From Ramlibacter pinisoli (GTDB taxonomy: Bacteria; Pseudomonadota; Gammaproteobacteria; Burkholderiales; Burkholderiaceae_C), in the NCBI RefSeq assembly GCF_009758015.1, contig NZ_WSEL01000009.1:1-64000 (forward strand): 64,000 nucleotides of DNA, written 5' to 3'. Below the pieces are notes generated by a model. It ran no database searches, was not told where the DNA came from, and saw nothing but the letters and a program-made list of their open reading frames with translations. The position numbers and the translations under genes were made by a program. Of this stretch, positions 36,898 through 48,213 are shown piece after piece. Position 1 is the first letter of the stretch; each line of letters opens with the position of its first letter.

Positions 36898-37722
36898 TCA
36901 GGGCCTCAGCAGGTCGTTGAGGCTGGTCTTGGCCCGCGTCTGCGCGTCGACGCGCTTGACGATGATGGCGGCGTACAGGCTGTACTTGCCGCCGTCCTTG
37001 GGCAGATTGCCGGAGATCACCACCGAGCCGGCCGGGATGCGGCCGTAGGTGGTCTCGCCGGTGGTGCGGTCGTAGATGGGGGTGCTCTGGCCGATGTAGA
37101 CGCCCATCGACACCACCGAGTTCTCCTCGACGATCACGCCCTCGACGATCTCGGAGCGGGCGCCGATGAAGCAGTTGTCCTCGATGATGGTCGGGTTCGC
37201 CTGCAGCGGCTCCAGCACGCCGCCCAGGCCCACGCCGCCGGACAGGTGCACGTTCTTGCCGACCTGGGCGCACGAGCCCACGGTGGCCCAGGTGTCGACC
37301 ATGGTGCCCTCGTCGACGTAGGCGCCGATGTTGACGTAGCTGGGCATCAGGATGGCGCCCTTGGCGATGAAGCTGCCGCGGCGCGCCACGGCCGGCGGCA
37401 CCACGCGCACGCCGGTGGCGGCCAGCTCCTCGGGCGACAGGTGGGCGAACTTGGTCTGCACCTTGTCGAAGAAGGCCAGGTCGCCCGACTTCATGATCGC
37501 GTTGTCCTTCAGGCGGAACGACAGCAGCACCGCCTTCTTCACCCACTGGTGCACCGTCCACTGGCCCACGCCCTGGCGGGTGGCCACGCGCAGCGAGCCG
37601 TTGTTCAACTCGGCGATCACGTGCTCGACGGCCTCGGTCACCTCCTTGGGCGCGGACTGGGGCGAGAGGCTGGCGCGGTTGTCCCAGGCGGTGTCGATGA
37701 TCTGTTGCAGCTGTTGGCTCAT
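36898..37722 (-). CDS. dapD: Tetrahydrodipicolinate N-succinyltransferase
   Basis: The 274-residue trimeric enzyme has hexapeptide (left-handed beta-helix) repeats in the middle ([20 protein letters not shown], in parts) and the family motif [13 protein letters not shown] plus [14 protein letters not shown]. It transfers succinyl from succinyl-CoA to tetrahydrodipicolinate. The ATG at 37722 is 7 bases from the dapC stop. With dapC and dapE it covers the succinylase branch of meso-diaminopimelate synthesis. Confidence 0.95.
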   Translation of the reverse strand: MSQQLQQIIDTAWDNRASLSPQSAPKEVTEAVEHVIAELNNGSLRVATRQGVGQWTVHQWVKKAVLLSFRLKDNAIMKSGDLAFFDKVQTKFAHLSPEELAATGVRVVPPAVARRGSFIAKGAILMPSYVNIGAYVDEGTMVDTWATVGSCAQVGKNVHLSGGVGLGGVLEPLQANPTIIEDNCFIGARSEIVEGVIVEENSVVSMGVYIGQSTPIYDRTTGETTYGRIPAGSVVISGNLPKDGGKYSLYAAIIVKRVDAQTRAKTSLNDLLRP

Positions 37723-37729
37723 GGGGAGT

Positions 37730-38944
37730 TCAGGCGAAGTTGTTCCGGACGAATTGGACGATGCGGTGCGCGGCTTCCAGGCACTCGGCGGTTTCGGCCA
37801 CCAGCGCCATGCGCACGCGGCCGGCGCCGGGGTTGCGGCCCCCGCTCTCGCGGGCGAGGTAGCTGCCCGGCAAGACCGTGACATTGTATTGAGCCAGCAG
37901 GGCGCGGGCGAACGCGGTGTCGTCGCCGCCCGGCACTGCCGCCCACAGGTAGAACGCCGCATCGGGCAGGCGCACGTCCAGCACCTGGGCCAGCACCGGC
38001 GTCACCTCCGCGAACTTGCGGCGGTACTGGGCCCGGTTGTCCATCACGTGCTGCTCGTCGCCCCAGGCGGCGATGCTGGCGGCCTGCACCGGCGGCGCCA
38101 TCGCGCTGCCGTGGTAGGTGCGGTACAGGGCGAAGGCCTTGAGCAGCGCCGCGTCGCCGGCGACGAAGCCGCTGCGCATGCCGGGCACGTTGCTGCGCTT
38201 GGACAGGCTGGTGAACGACACCAGCCGCGGGAAGCCGGTGCGACCCAGCCTGGCGGCGGCCTCCATGCCGCCCAGCGGCGCCTCGTCGCGGAAATAGATC
38301 TCGCTGTAGCACTCGTCCGAGGCGATCACGAAGCCATGCCGGTCGGACAGCGCGAACAGCTTGCGCCATTCGTCCAGCGGCATGACGGCGCCGGTGGGAT
38401 TGCCCGGCGAGCAGACGTAGACCAGCTGGGCGCGGGCCCAGACAGCGTCCGGCACGCTGTCCCAGTCGACCGCGAAGTTGCGCGCCGGGTCCGAGGGGGC
38501 GTACCAGGGCTCTGCACCCGCCAGCAGGGCCGCGCCCTCGTAGATCTGGTAGAACGGATTGGGGCAGACCACCACCGGCGGCTGCGAGCCGCGCCCGGGG
38601 TCGACCACCGCCTGCGCGAATGCGAACAGCGCCTCGCGCGAGCCGTTGACCGGCAGCACCTGCGTCGCCGGGTCCACCTCCAGGCCATAGCGGCGACCCA
38701 GCCAGCCGGCGAACGCCGCGCGCAGGGCTGGCGTGCCGGCCGTGGGCGGGTAGCCGGTGAGGTCGCTGCCGGGGGCGTCGAGCGCCTGCACCAGCGCCTG
38801 CTTGATGAAGGGCGGGGTGGGGTGCTTGGGTTCGCCGATGCCCAGGCTGATCGGGCGGTATGCCGGGTCGGGGGTCACGCCCGCGAACAGTTGTCGCAGC
38901 CGCTCGAACGGATAGGGCTGCAACCGGGCCAGGAGGGGATTCAT
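37730..38944 (-). CDS. dapC: Succinyldiaminopimelate transaminase
   Basis: The 404-residue class I aminotransferase has [13 protein letters not shown] near the N-terminus, the fold motifs [13 protein letters not shown] and [12 protein letters not shown], and the PLP-lysine region [15 protein letters not shown] with K. The adjacent dapD and dapE genes support DapC, which forms N-succinyl-LL-2-amino-6-oxopimelate interconversion, over other aminotransferases. ATG 38944 is the start; the divergent neighbour begins at 39060. Confidence 0.92.
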   Translation of the reverse strand: MNPLLARLQPYPFERLRQLFAGVTPDPAYRPISLGIGEPKHPTPPFIKQALVQALDAPGSDLTGYPPTAGTPALRAAFAGWLGRRYGLEVDPATQVLPVNGSREALFAFAQAVVDPGRGSQPPVVVCPNPFYQIYEGAALLAGAEPWYAPSDPARNFAVDWDSVPDAVWARAQLVYVCSPGNPTGAVMPLDEWRKLFALSDRHGFVIASDECYSEIYFRDEAPLGGMEAAARLGRTGFPRLVSFTSLSKRSNVPGMRSGFVAGDAALLKAFALYRTYHGSAMAPPVQAASIAAWGDEQHVMDNRAQYRRKFAEVTPVLAQVLDVRLPDAAFYLWAAVPGGDDTAFARALLAQYNVTVLPGSYLARESGGRNPGAGRVRMALVAETAECLEAAHRIVQFVRNNFA

Positions 38945-39059
38945 GGCGCCGATTATCGATGGGCTCCCGGCCCTGGCCGGAGCGGCCGGCCACGAAACGG
39001 CTTGCAACGTCCCGGTCGCCGCCTATGGTTAGTGTCCACCTTTCGCAACAGGAGACCCC

Positions 39060-39440
39060 ATGCTGTCCGAGAGCACCGTCACAACCATCCTGCCCGTGAT
39101 CGACATGGAGCGCGCCCGAGGGTTCTACGAGGGCAAGCTCGGGTTCAAGCCGGACGGGCCGAAGCCGGACGGCAAGTTCCTCTACCGCTGCGGGGGCGCC
39201 GTGATTGCGCTGTTCCCGAAGGAGGGCGGCACCAAGGCCGACCACACGGCGCTGAGCTTCGAGGTCAAGGACATCCAGGCCTCGATCCGGGAACTGCAAG
39301 GTGCCGGGGTCGTGTTCGAGGACTACGACCTGCCCGGGCTCAAGACGGTCGGCCACGTCTGCGTGCTCGGCTCGGAGAAGGCCGCCTGGTTCCGCGACAC
39401 CGAAGGCAACTACCTTTGCCTGCACGAGGATATGGACTGA
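39060..39440 (+). CDS. VOC-superfamily (glyoxalase/dioxygenase-like) protein
   Basis: The 126-residue single VOC module starts TTILPVIDMERARGFYEGKL and ends WFRDTEGNYLCLHEDMD, the two ends of a beta-alpha-beta-beta-beta unit; the final Glu/His-region could bind metal. Specific activity is unknown. A GGAGACCC-type ribosome-binding site precedes the ATG. Convergent with no strong gene downstream. Confidence 0.75.
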   Translation: MLSESTVTTILPVIDMERARGFYEGKLGFKPDGPKPDGKFLYRCGGAVIALFPKEGGTKADHTALSFEVKDIQASIRELQGAGVVFEDYDLPGLKTVGHVCVLGSEKAAWFRDTEGNYLCLHEDMD

Positions 39441-39827
39441 GGCCAGCGGCGATCGTCTGCCAGGCTGCTTGGTGCCGCCGAATGCAGACGCCATCGGCGG
39501 TCACATCCCCGGATAGCGGGCCACGGCTCGCCAGCATCGCCTTCGCGTCGCGCAGCTTGAGCGTGTGGGCGGAGTAGCGCCAGCCCTGGACGGCGAAGAC
39601 GGAGCCGCGCCAGCCCGACACCCCGACGAACACCTGTGCGCCCATGCCGGTTTGGTACCGGATCGGCGCGCCGCCCAGGGTCGGCTGTTGCCGATCGTTG
39701 CAGCCGGATGTCGATGCTCAGCAGGTATCATCCGGGCCTCCTCGCGCCGGTGGCCGCCGGCGCGTTCAAGTTGCCGGCCGGCGCCCGCGCCGGTGATCCC
39801 GTTCCGACGTTCACAGGGCTTCGAGAC
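39441..39827. other. Spacer before smc with a doubtful minus-strand frame
   Basis: No certain gene. A minus-strand frame from 39645 (MGAQVFVGVSGWRGSVFAVQ) to 39340 has G+C-rich third positions over its first 60 codons but ends antisense to the VOC gene, so it may be a small gene, a remnant or chance. The plus strand frame is open from 39636 into smc. TATCAT at 39726 is a weak -10 candidate for smc. Confidence 0.3.
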
Positions 39828-42800
39828 GTGCGCCTCACCTCCATCAAGCTCTCCGGGTTCAAGTCCTTCGCCGAACCCACCAACTTCATGCTGCCGGGCC
39901 AGCTGGTGGGCGTGGTGGGCCCGAACGGCTGCGGCAAGTCGAACATCATGGACGCCGTGCGCTGGGTGCTGGGCGAATCGCGCGCCAGCGAACTGCGCGG
40001 CGAGTCCATGCAGGACGTCATCTTCAACGGCACCAACACCCGCAAGCCGGCCTCGCGCTCGTCGGTCGAACTGGTGTTCGACAACGCCGACCACCGCGCC
40101 GGCGGCCAGTGGAGCCAGTTCGCCGAGATCGCCGTCAAGCGCGTGCTCACGCGCGACGGCACCAGCAGCTACTACATCAACAACCAGCCGGTGCGCCGCC
40201 GCGACATCCAGGACGTGTTCCTGGGCACCGGCCTGGGCCCGCGCGCCTACGCCATCATCGGCCAGGGCACGATCAGCCGCATCATCGAGTCCAAGCCCGA
40301 GGAGCTGCGGCTGTTCCTGGAGGAGGCGGCGGGCGTGTCCAAGTACAAGGAACGCCGGCGCGAGACCGAGAACCGGCTGTCCGACACGCGCGAGAACCTC
40401 ACCCGGGTCGAGGACATCCTGCGCGAGCTCAACGCCAACCTCGACAAGCTGGAGAAGCAGGCCGAGGTGGCCCAGCGCTACAACGCGCTGCAGGCCGACG
40501 TCACGCTCAAGCAGCATCAGCAGTGGTTCCTCAAGCGGGCCGAGGCCGAGGTCGACCAGGCCCGCATCAAGGAGGACGCCGACAAGGCCGTCAACGCCCT
40601 GGAGAGCCGGGTGGCCGACCTGCGCCACGTCGAGAGTGCGCTGGAGACGATCCGGCAGGCCCACTACGCCGCCGGCGACCAGGTCAACCAGGCCCAGGGC
40701 CAGCTCTACGAAGCCAGCGCCGAAGTCGGGCGGCTGGAGGCCGAGATCCGTTTCGTCGTCGAGGGCCGGCAGCGCGTCGAGCAGCGGCTGCAGCAGCTCA
40801 AGGAGCAGACCGCGCTGTGGGCTGGCCGCAAGGACGAGGCGACCTACGAACTGGAACACCTGGCCGAGCGCGGCGTCGAGGCCGAGGAGCAGGCCACCCT
40901 GCTGGCGGCGCAGGTCGAGGAACAGGCCCTGGCGCTGCCGGACATGGAAGACGCGCTGCGCCAGGCCCAGGCCAAGGCGGCCGAGCAGCGCACCGGCGTC
41001 GCCCAGGTGCAGCAGCAGATCCAGGTGCTGGCGGCCGACCAGCGCAATATCGAGGAACAGAGCCGGCAGCTGACGCAGCGGCGCGAGCGGCTGGTGGCCG
41101 ACCGCAACGCGCTGGCCGCCCCCGACGAGGCGCGGCTGGCCAGCCTGCAGCAGCAGCTCGCCGCCGCGCAGGAGGCGGCCGAGACCGCCGACGCCCGCCT
41201 GCACGAGCTGCAGGAGCAGGTGCCGGCGCTGGACGACGACCGGCGCACCCGGCAGCAGGCCGTCAACACCGAGACGCACCGCCAGTCCGACCTGTCGGCC
41301 CGCATGGGGGCCCTGAAGGCGCTGCAGGAAAAGGTGCGCACCGACGACAAGCTCAAGCCCTGGCTGGCCCGCCATGGGCTGGACAGCCTGCAGGCGCTCT
41401 GGACCCGCATCCACGTCGAGCAGGGCTGGGAGAACGCGCTGGAGGCGGTGCTGCGCGAGCGGTTGTCGGCGCTCGAGGTGTCGCGGCTGGAGATGGTCCG
41501 GCCTTTCGCCAATGACGCCCCGCCCGCCAAGCTGGCCTTCTACAGCGCGCCGCAGACCGCGGCGCCGGACGCTGCGTCCGCGCTGCCGCGACTGTCCGAG
41601 CTGCTGCGGCTGAACGACGCCGGCCAGAAGGCGCTGCTGGCCGACTGGCTGCAGGGCTGCTACACCGCGCCCAGCTTCGAGGAGGCGCTGGCCGCACGCG
41701 ACAAGCTGCAGGCGGGCGAGGCCATCTACGTCGCCGGGGGCCACTGCGTCACCGCCCACAGCGTCAGCTTCTATGCGCAGGACTCCGAGCGCGCCGGCCT
41801 GCTGGCGCGCCAGCAGGAGATCGAGAACCTCGAGAAGCAGCTGCGCGCCCAGGCCCTGATCGCCGAGGAAGCGCGTTCCGCGCTGGTGCGGGCCGAGGCC
41901 GCCTACACCGACGCCTCCCAGCGCCTGGTGACGGCGCGGCGCGAAGCCGCCGAAACCCGGAGCCGTTCCCACGAGCTGCAGGTGGAGACGCTGCGCCTCA
42001 CCCAGCTGGCCGAACAGACCCGTGCCCGCAGCGAGCAGATCGCCGGCGACCTGGCCGAGGTCGACGCGCTGCTCGATGACCTGCAGGAGCGCCGCGTCAC
42101 GGCCGAAGCGCGCTTCGAGGAACTCGACATGCAGCTGGCCGACAGCCAGGAGCGGCACGCCCAGCTCGACGAGCGCGTGATCGAGGCCGAGCGCAAGCTG
42201 GCGCAGGCGCGCGAGCAGCAGCGCAGCCTGGAGCGGCAGGCGCAGGAGGCGCAGTTCTCGCAGCGCTCGCTGGAAGCGCGCCGCGGCGAACTGCAGCGCG
42301 CCATCGAGACCGCCACCCAGCAGGCCCAGGGCATCGGGACCGAGCAGGAGCGGGCCCATGCCGAACTCGCCCGGCTGACCGACGCGGCGGCCCAGGCGGG
42401 CCTGCAGAACGCGCTGCAGCTGAAGTCCGAACGCGAACTGGCGCTGGGCGCCAAGCGCAGCGAATACGACGACCTCACGGCCAAGCTGCGCGCCAGCGAC
42501 GAGAGGCGCCTGCAGCTCGAACGCGAACTCGACCCGCTGCGCCAGCGCATCACCGACCTGCAGCTGAAGGAACAGGCCGCGCGCCTGGGCCTGGAGCAGT
42601 ACACCCAGCTGCTGGCGGACGCGCAGGCCGACCTCGAGGCGGTGGGCCGGTCCATCCAGGCCGGCAACGTCCGCCTGGCCGGCATGCAGGGCGAGATCGA
42701 CCGGCTGCACCGCGAGATCGCGGCGCTGGGCGCCGTCAACCTGGCCGCGCTGGACGAGCTGGCCACCGCGCGCGAGCGCAAGCAGTTCCTGGACGCGCAG

Positions 42801-43343
42801 AGCGCCGACCTGCTGGAGGCGATCACGACCCTCGAGGACGCCATCCGCAAGATCGACGGCGAGACGCGCGAACTGCTGGGCGGCACCTTCAAGATCGTCA
42901 ACGAGCACTTTGGCCGCATGTTCCCCGAGCTGTTCGGCGGCGGCAATGCCAGGCTGGTCATGACGGGCGAGGAAATCCTCGACTCCGGCGTGCAGGTGCT
43001 GGCGCAGCCGCCCGGCAAGAAGAACCAGACCATCCACCTGCTGTCGGGCGGCGAGAAGGCCCTCACGGCCATCGCCCTGGTGTTCGCCATCTTCCAGCTC
43101 AACCCCGCGCCGTTCTGCCTGCTCGACGAGGTGGACGCGCCGCTGGACGACGCCAACACCGAGCGCTACGCCAAGCTGGTGTCCAGCATGAGCAAGGAAA
43201 CCCAGTTCCTCTTCATCAGTCACAACAAGATCGCGATGGAAATGGCGGAGCAGCTGATCGGCGTCACCATGCAGGAGCAGGGCGTCTCGCGCATCGTCGC
43301 CGTCGACATGGATTCGGCGGTCTCGATGGCGGAAGCGGCATGA
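39828..43343 (+). CDS. smc: Chromosome partition protein Smc
   Basis: The 1171-residue protein begins with GTG at 39828 (RLTSIKLSGFKSFAEPT), where SMC proteins normally start; the open frame continues upstream without family resemblance. It has Walker A GPNGCGKSN, a long coiled coil, a hinge near residues 500-640, a second coiled coil, the signature LLSGGEKALTAIAL and Walker B FCLLDEVDAPLDD. Smc organises and segregates the chromosome with ScpA and ScpB, which are not in the window. zipA follows 34 bases later. Confidence 0.96.
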   Translation: MRLTSIKLSGFKSFAEPTNFMLPGQLVGVVGPNGCGKSNIMDAVRWVLGESRASELRGESMQDVIFNGTNTRKPASRSSVELVFDNADHRAGGQWSQFAEIAVKRVLTRDGTSSYYINNQPVRRRDIQDVFLGTGLGPRAYAIIGQGTISRIIESKPEELRLFLEEAAGVSKYKERRRETENRLSDTRENLTRVEDILRELNANLDKLEKQAEVAQRYNALQADVTLKQHQQWFLKRAEAEVDQARIKEDADKAVNALESRVADLRHVESALETIRQAHYAAGDQVNQAQGQLYEASAEVGRLEAEIRFVVEGRQRVEQRLQQLKEQTALWAGRKDEATYELEHLAERGVEAEEQATLLAAQVEEQALALPDMEDALRQAQAKAAEQRTGVAQVQQQIQVLAADQRNIEEQSRQLTQRRERLVADRNALAAPDEARLASLQQQLAAAQEAAETADARLHELQEQVPALDDDRRTRQQAVNTETHRQSDLSARMGALKALQEKVRTDDKLKPWLARHGLDSLQALWTRIHVEQGWENALEAVLRERLSALEVSRLEMVRPFANDAPPAKLAFYSAPQTAAPDAASALPRLSELLRLNDAGQKALLADWLQGCYTAPSFEEALAARDKLQAGEAIYVAGGHCVTAHSVSFYAQDSERAGLLARQQEIENLEKQLRAQALIAEEARSALVRAEAAYTDASQRLVTARREAAETRSRSHELQVETLRLTQLAEQTRARSEQIAGDLAEVDALLDDLQERRVTAEARFEELDMQLADSQERHAQLDERVIEAERKLAQAREQQRSLERQAQEAQFSQRSLEARRGELQRAIETATQQAQGIGTEQERAHAELARLTDAAAQAGLQNALQLKSERELALGAKRSEYDDLTAKLRASDERRLQLERELDPLRQRITDLQLKEQAARLGLEQYTQLLADAQADLEAVGRSIQAGNVRLAGMQGEIDRLHREIAALGAVNLAALDELATARERKQFLDAQSADLLEAITTLEDAIRKIDGETRELLGGTFKIVNEHFGRMFPELFGGGNARLVMTGEEILDSGVQVLAQPPGKKNQTIHLLSGGEKALTAIALVFAIFQLNPAPFCLLDEVDAPLDDANTERYAKLVSSMSKETQFLFISHNKIAMEMAEQLIGVTMQEQGVSRIVAVDMDSAVSMAEAA

Positions 43344-43377
43344 CGCGGCCCGCAGTGCCGGCGCGGAGGGCGCGCTG

Positions 43378-44397
43378 ATGTCCGGCTTCACCCTCGGCGT
43401 CGCCATCCTGGGCGGCCTGGTCCTGGTGATCGTGGTGGCGTGGAACGCCTGGAATGCGCGCCGCCTGAGACCGCGGCAACCCGCCATCGAGGAGCGCCGC
43501 GAACCCGGCGCCACCCCGGAGCCGGTCGAGCCGTCGTTCGACCCCGACGACACGCCCCTGCCCATGCCCGAGCGCAAGCCCGGGCTGGATGCACTGATCG
43601 ACGTCCTGGCCCCGATCCCGGTTGAGTCGCCGGTCTCCGGCGAGGCCGCCATCGCGGCGCTGCCGGCCACCCGCCGCGCCGGCAGCAAGCCGTTCGCCGT
43701 CGAAGGCTGCAACGAGGGCACGCAGCACTGGGAGACGCCGCAGCCGGGCCAGCGCTACACCGCCTTCCAGGCCGGGGTGCAGATGGCCAACCGCACCGGT
43801 GCGCTCAACGAGATCGAGTACTCGGAGTTCGTGGTCAAGACCCAGGCCTTCGCCGACGCGGTGAACGGCGCGCCCGAGTTTCCCGAAATGCTGCACGAGG
43901 TGGCGCGCGCCCGCGAGCTCGACCAGTTCGCCGGCGACCACGATGCCCAGCTCGGCTTCACGCTGCGGGCCCGCAATTCCGCCTGGAGTCCGGGCTACGT
44001 GCACCAGAACGCCGCCCGGCTGGGCTTCGTCGCCGGCGTCATTCCCGGCCGCATGGTGCTGCCCTCGGGCACGCAGGGCCAGCCGCCCATCCTGGTACTG
44101 TCGTTCGACACCCAGGCCGCCCTGGCCGACGACCCGGCCCAGTCGGCCATCCGCGAAGTGACGCTCAGCCTGGACGTGCCGCAGGTGCACCGCGCCGAGC
44201 AGCCGTTCCAGCGCATGCGCGACGCGGCGGCCGCCCTGGCCGAGTCCATGGACGGCGCCCTCACCGACGACAACGGCCAGGTGATCCAGGCCGAGGGCCT
44301 GGACGTGATCGGCGCCGACCTCGAGGGCCTGTACGACACGCTCGAGTCGCGCGACCTGGCTGCCGGCTCGCCGCAGGCGCGCCGCCTTTTCAGCTAG
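43378..44397 (+). CDS. zipA: Cell-division protein ZipA
   Basis: The 339-residue protein has one N-terminal membrane helix (LGVAILGGLVLVIVVAW), a Pro/Glu-rich linker and a C-terminal FtsZ-binding-like domain (about residues 200-330; FTLRARNSAW, LTLSLDVPQVHRAEQPFQRM in parts). ZipA anchors FtsZ to the inner membrane. Betaproteobacterial ZipA is divergent, so the call leans on topology and on the conserved smc-zipA-ligA order. ligA begins three bases after the stop. Confidence 0.85.
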   Translation: MSGFTLGVAILGGLVLVIVVAWNAWNARRLRPRQPAIEERREPGATPEPVEPSFDPDDTPLPMPERKPGLDALIDVLAPIPVESPVSGEAAIAALPATRRAGSKPFAVEGCNEGTQHWETPQPGQRYTAFQAGVQMANRTGALNEIEYSEFVVKTQAFADAVNGAPEFPEMLHEVARARELDQFAGDHDAQLGFTLRARNSAWSPGYVHQNAARLGFVAGVIPGRMVLPSGTQGQPPILVLSFDTQAALADDPAQSAIREVTLSLDVPQVHRAEQPFQRMRDAAAALAESMDGALTDDNGQVIQAEGLDVIGADLEGLYDTLESRDLAAGSPQARRLFS

Positions 44398-46464
<2,067 letters not shown>

Positions 46465-46519
46465 CTGCCACGGCGGGGTGGGGCCGGCCGTCGCGGGCGC
46501 GGCCGCTATCCTTGCGGGC

Positions 46520-47059
46520 ATGACCGTCCGCGAGATCCTGAAGATGGGCGACCCGCGCCTGCTGCGCGTCGCCCAGCCCGTCCCCGACTTCGACACCGAT
46601 GCGCTGCACCTGCTGGTGGCCGACATGTTCGACACCATGCGGGCCGTCAACGGCGCCGGCCTGGCCGCGCCGCAGATCGGCGTCGACGTGCAGCTGGTGA
46701 TCTTCGGCACCGACACGGTCAATCCCCGCTATCCGGACGCGCCGGCCGTGCCGCGCACCGTGCTGCTCAATCCTGTGGTGACCCCGGTCGGCGAGGAAGA
46801 GGAGGAGGGCTGGGAAGGCTGCCTGTCGGTGCCCGGCCTGCGTGGGGTCGTGCCGCGCTGGAAAACGATCCGGTACACCGGCTTCGACCCCTTCGGCGAT
46901 CCGATCGACCGCACGGTGAGCGGCTTCCATGCGCGCGTGGTGCAGCACGAGTGTGACCATCTGATGGGCAAGCTCTACCCGATGCGGGTGCGGGACTTCT
47001 CCCGCTTCGGCTACACGGACGTGCTGTTTCCCGACATCGACGCGGCCGAAGACGACTGA
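46520..47059 (+). CDS. def: Peptide deformylase
   Basis: The 179-residue enzyme has the three deformylase motifs [18 protein letters not shown] and QHECDHLMG with the metal-binding Cys and two His residues. It removes formyl groups from nascent N-terminal methionine; the methionine aminopeptidase gene map is also in the window. Start ATG 46520 ([11 protein letters not shown]) is the usual one. A GCCCCG/CGGGGC hairpin at 47084-47100 follows. Confidence 0.96.
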   Translation: MTVREILKMGDPRLLRVAQPVPDFDTDALHLLVADMFDTMRAVNGAGLAAPQIGVDVQLVIFGTDTVNPRYPDAPAVPRTVLLNPVVTPVGEEEEEGWEGCLSVPGLRGVVPRWKTIRYTGFDPFGDPIDRTVSGFHARVVQHECDHLMGKLYPMRVRDFSRFGYTDVLFPDIDAAEDD

Positions 47060-47083
47060 GGCCTGCCAGCGACCTCTTTCGAC

Positions 47084-47100
47084 GCCCCGACAGCCGGGGC
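47084..47100 (+). terminator. Weak hairpin after def
   Basis: GCCCCG pairs with CGGGGC around ACAGC, 24 bases after the def stop, followed by ATTTACC. It is short and has only three T residues, so termination is tentative. Confidence 0.35.
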
Positions 47101-47146
47101 ATTTACCCCACTGTGTAACTGGAAGCTGTCCCCGTCGTGGTGCAAA

Positions 47147-47161
47147 TGTGCAGAGTGCACA
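47147..47161. promoter_or_regulatory. Operator-like palindrome upstream of the membrane-protein gene
   Basis: TGTGCA-GAG-TGCACA is a perfect inverted repeat with a 3-base centre, 162 bases before the ATG at 47323, in a spacer of lower G+C than its surroundings. The binding protein is unknown. Confidence 0.35.
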
Positions 47162-47322
47162 GGGAGAACGCTCCAACTGTCCATCGGAAGCTCTACAGCG
47201 AGTTGCAAATCCCATCAGATTGAATTGCAGAGCTTCGCCACAGTGCACCCCAGGCGCTGCGATGTGCAGGCCCGCCGTCCACGGAGGACGGGCATTCCAA
47301 CCAATGATGAAGGGGTCCCTGG

Positions 47323-47928
47323 ATGAATATGGAATTGGCAAGGATGGGCGTGGTCTACCTGCACCTGGTCGCGTGTTGCGTAGCCATCGGTCTGGTGTTC
47401 ATGAGCGACCTCGACATGGTCAAACGGTTGCTGACGGGCGGTGCAGCGACGCTGGATGAGAAACACCTCGGCGGCCTGCACCAGACGCTGGTCCGGGCGC
47501 TGCTGGTGCTGTGGCTGACCGGCTCGGGCCTCGTGGCCATGGACGTCTGGACCAAGGGCGCCGAAATCCTGAACAACCCCAAGCTGCAGTCCAAGATCGC
47601 GATCGTCGTCCTGCTCACGATCAACGGGGTGGTGCTGCACCACACCGTGCTGCCGATGCTCAAGCGTGCCGGTGCGCTGATGCGGCTGACGTTCAACCAG
47701 CGCATGCTGGCGATCTTCGTCGGTGCCGTCTCGGGCGTGTCCTGGTTCTACGCGGCGATGCTGGGGATCGGCCGTCCGCTGAACTGGAAGTACTCCCTGG
47801 GCGAGATCCTGGCGGCCTACCCGGCCCTCATCCTGGCCGGCTTCGTGTCCATGGTCTTCCTGACCGCCTGGTCCCAGTACCGGGCCACCGGCGGCACCCG
47901 CGCGTTCCTGCCCGCCCGGGCCTATTGA
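47323..47928 (+). CDS. Polytopic inner-membrane protein with intramembrane histidines
   Basis: The 201-residue product has about five hydrophobic helices and a cytoplasmic/periplasmic pattern typical of small membrane enzymes. Histidines occur in helix contexts: YLHLVACC (residue 14), GLHQTLVRALL (about 47) and VVLHHTVLPML (about 105-106), an arrangement that could bind haem or metal, as in CopD-like or b-type cytochrome proteins. I do not recognise the family firmly. AAGGGG upstream is a fair ribosome-binding site. A strong terminator follows. Confidence 0.65.
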   Translation: MNMELARMGVVYLHLVACCVAIGLVFMSDLDMVKRLLTGGAATLDEKHLGGLHQTLVRALLVLWLTGSGLVAMDVWTKGAEILNNPKLQSKIAIVVLLTINGVVLHHTVLPMLKRAGALMRLTFNQRMLAIFVGAVSGVSWFYAAMLGIGRPLNWKYSLGEILAAYPALILAGFVSMVFLTAWSQYRATGGTRAFLPARAY

Positions 47929-47978
47929 AGTTGAGCTCCCTCGGGGAAAGGGCCGGTGGCGGCCCCAACCTGGGTTCC

Positions 47979-48008
47979 ACGGCGCCGGCCTCCCCCGGCG
48001 CCGTTTTT
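47979..48008 (+). terminator. Rho-independent terminator
   Basis: ACGGCGCCGG (47979-47988) pairs perfectly with CCGGCGCCGT (47995-48004) around six bases and runs into a T-tract (48004-48008), 51 bases after the 47323 gene. Confidence 0.8.
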
Positions 48009-48108
48009 CATGGCTCCGGCTACCCCGGCGCATCGAGTCACATGCACGGCGTAGGCCGCACCTCCGCCCCGATTCTTGACAGGCGTTGGTTGCCAGTTGG
48101 CCGTCCGC

Positions 48109-48133
48109 TCCCTCTCCCCTCGGGGGAGAGGGA
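48109..48133. repeat. CT/GA-rich palindromic repeat
   Basis: TCCCTCTCCCC pairs with GGGGAGAGGGA around three bases, followed by a second GGGGAGAGGGGG half-site. Such palindromes are scattered in intergenic regions of many Burkholderiales genomes. Confidence 0.55.
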
Positions 48134-48164
48134 TGGGGAGAGGGGGTTCCCTGCCTGGGTCGCG

Positions 48165-48213
48165 GAACTGCTTGAAGCTTTGGCGCCTATGCCGCCAAGG
48201 CTTCAAGCAGTTC
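48165..48213. terminator. 21-bp hairpin: inverted copy of the glnD 3' end
   Basis: Bases 48165-48185 pair with 48193-48213 with one G-T mismatch and a 7-base loop. The right arm is the coding 3' end of glnD (its stop is at 48187-48189), so the left arm is an inverted duplicate of its last seven or so codons. It likely acts as a transcript-end structure. Confidence 0.65.

Noticed and set aside
39501..43721. A 1406-codon minus-strand frame
   Set aside because: It is antisense to smc and reads as Leu/Arg/Gln-rich shadow sequence with no domain signature.
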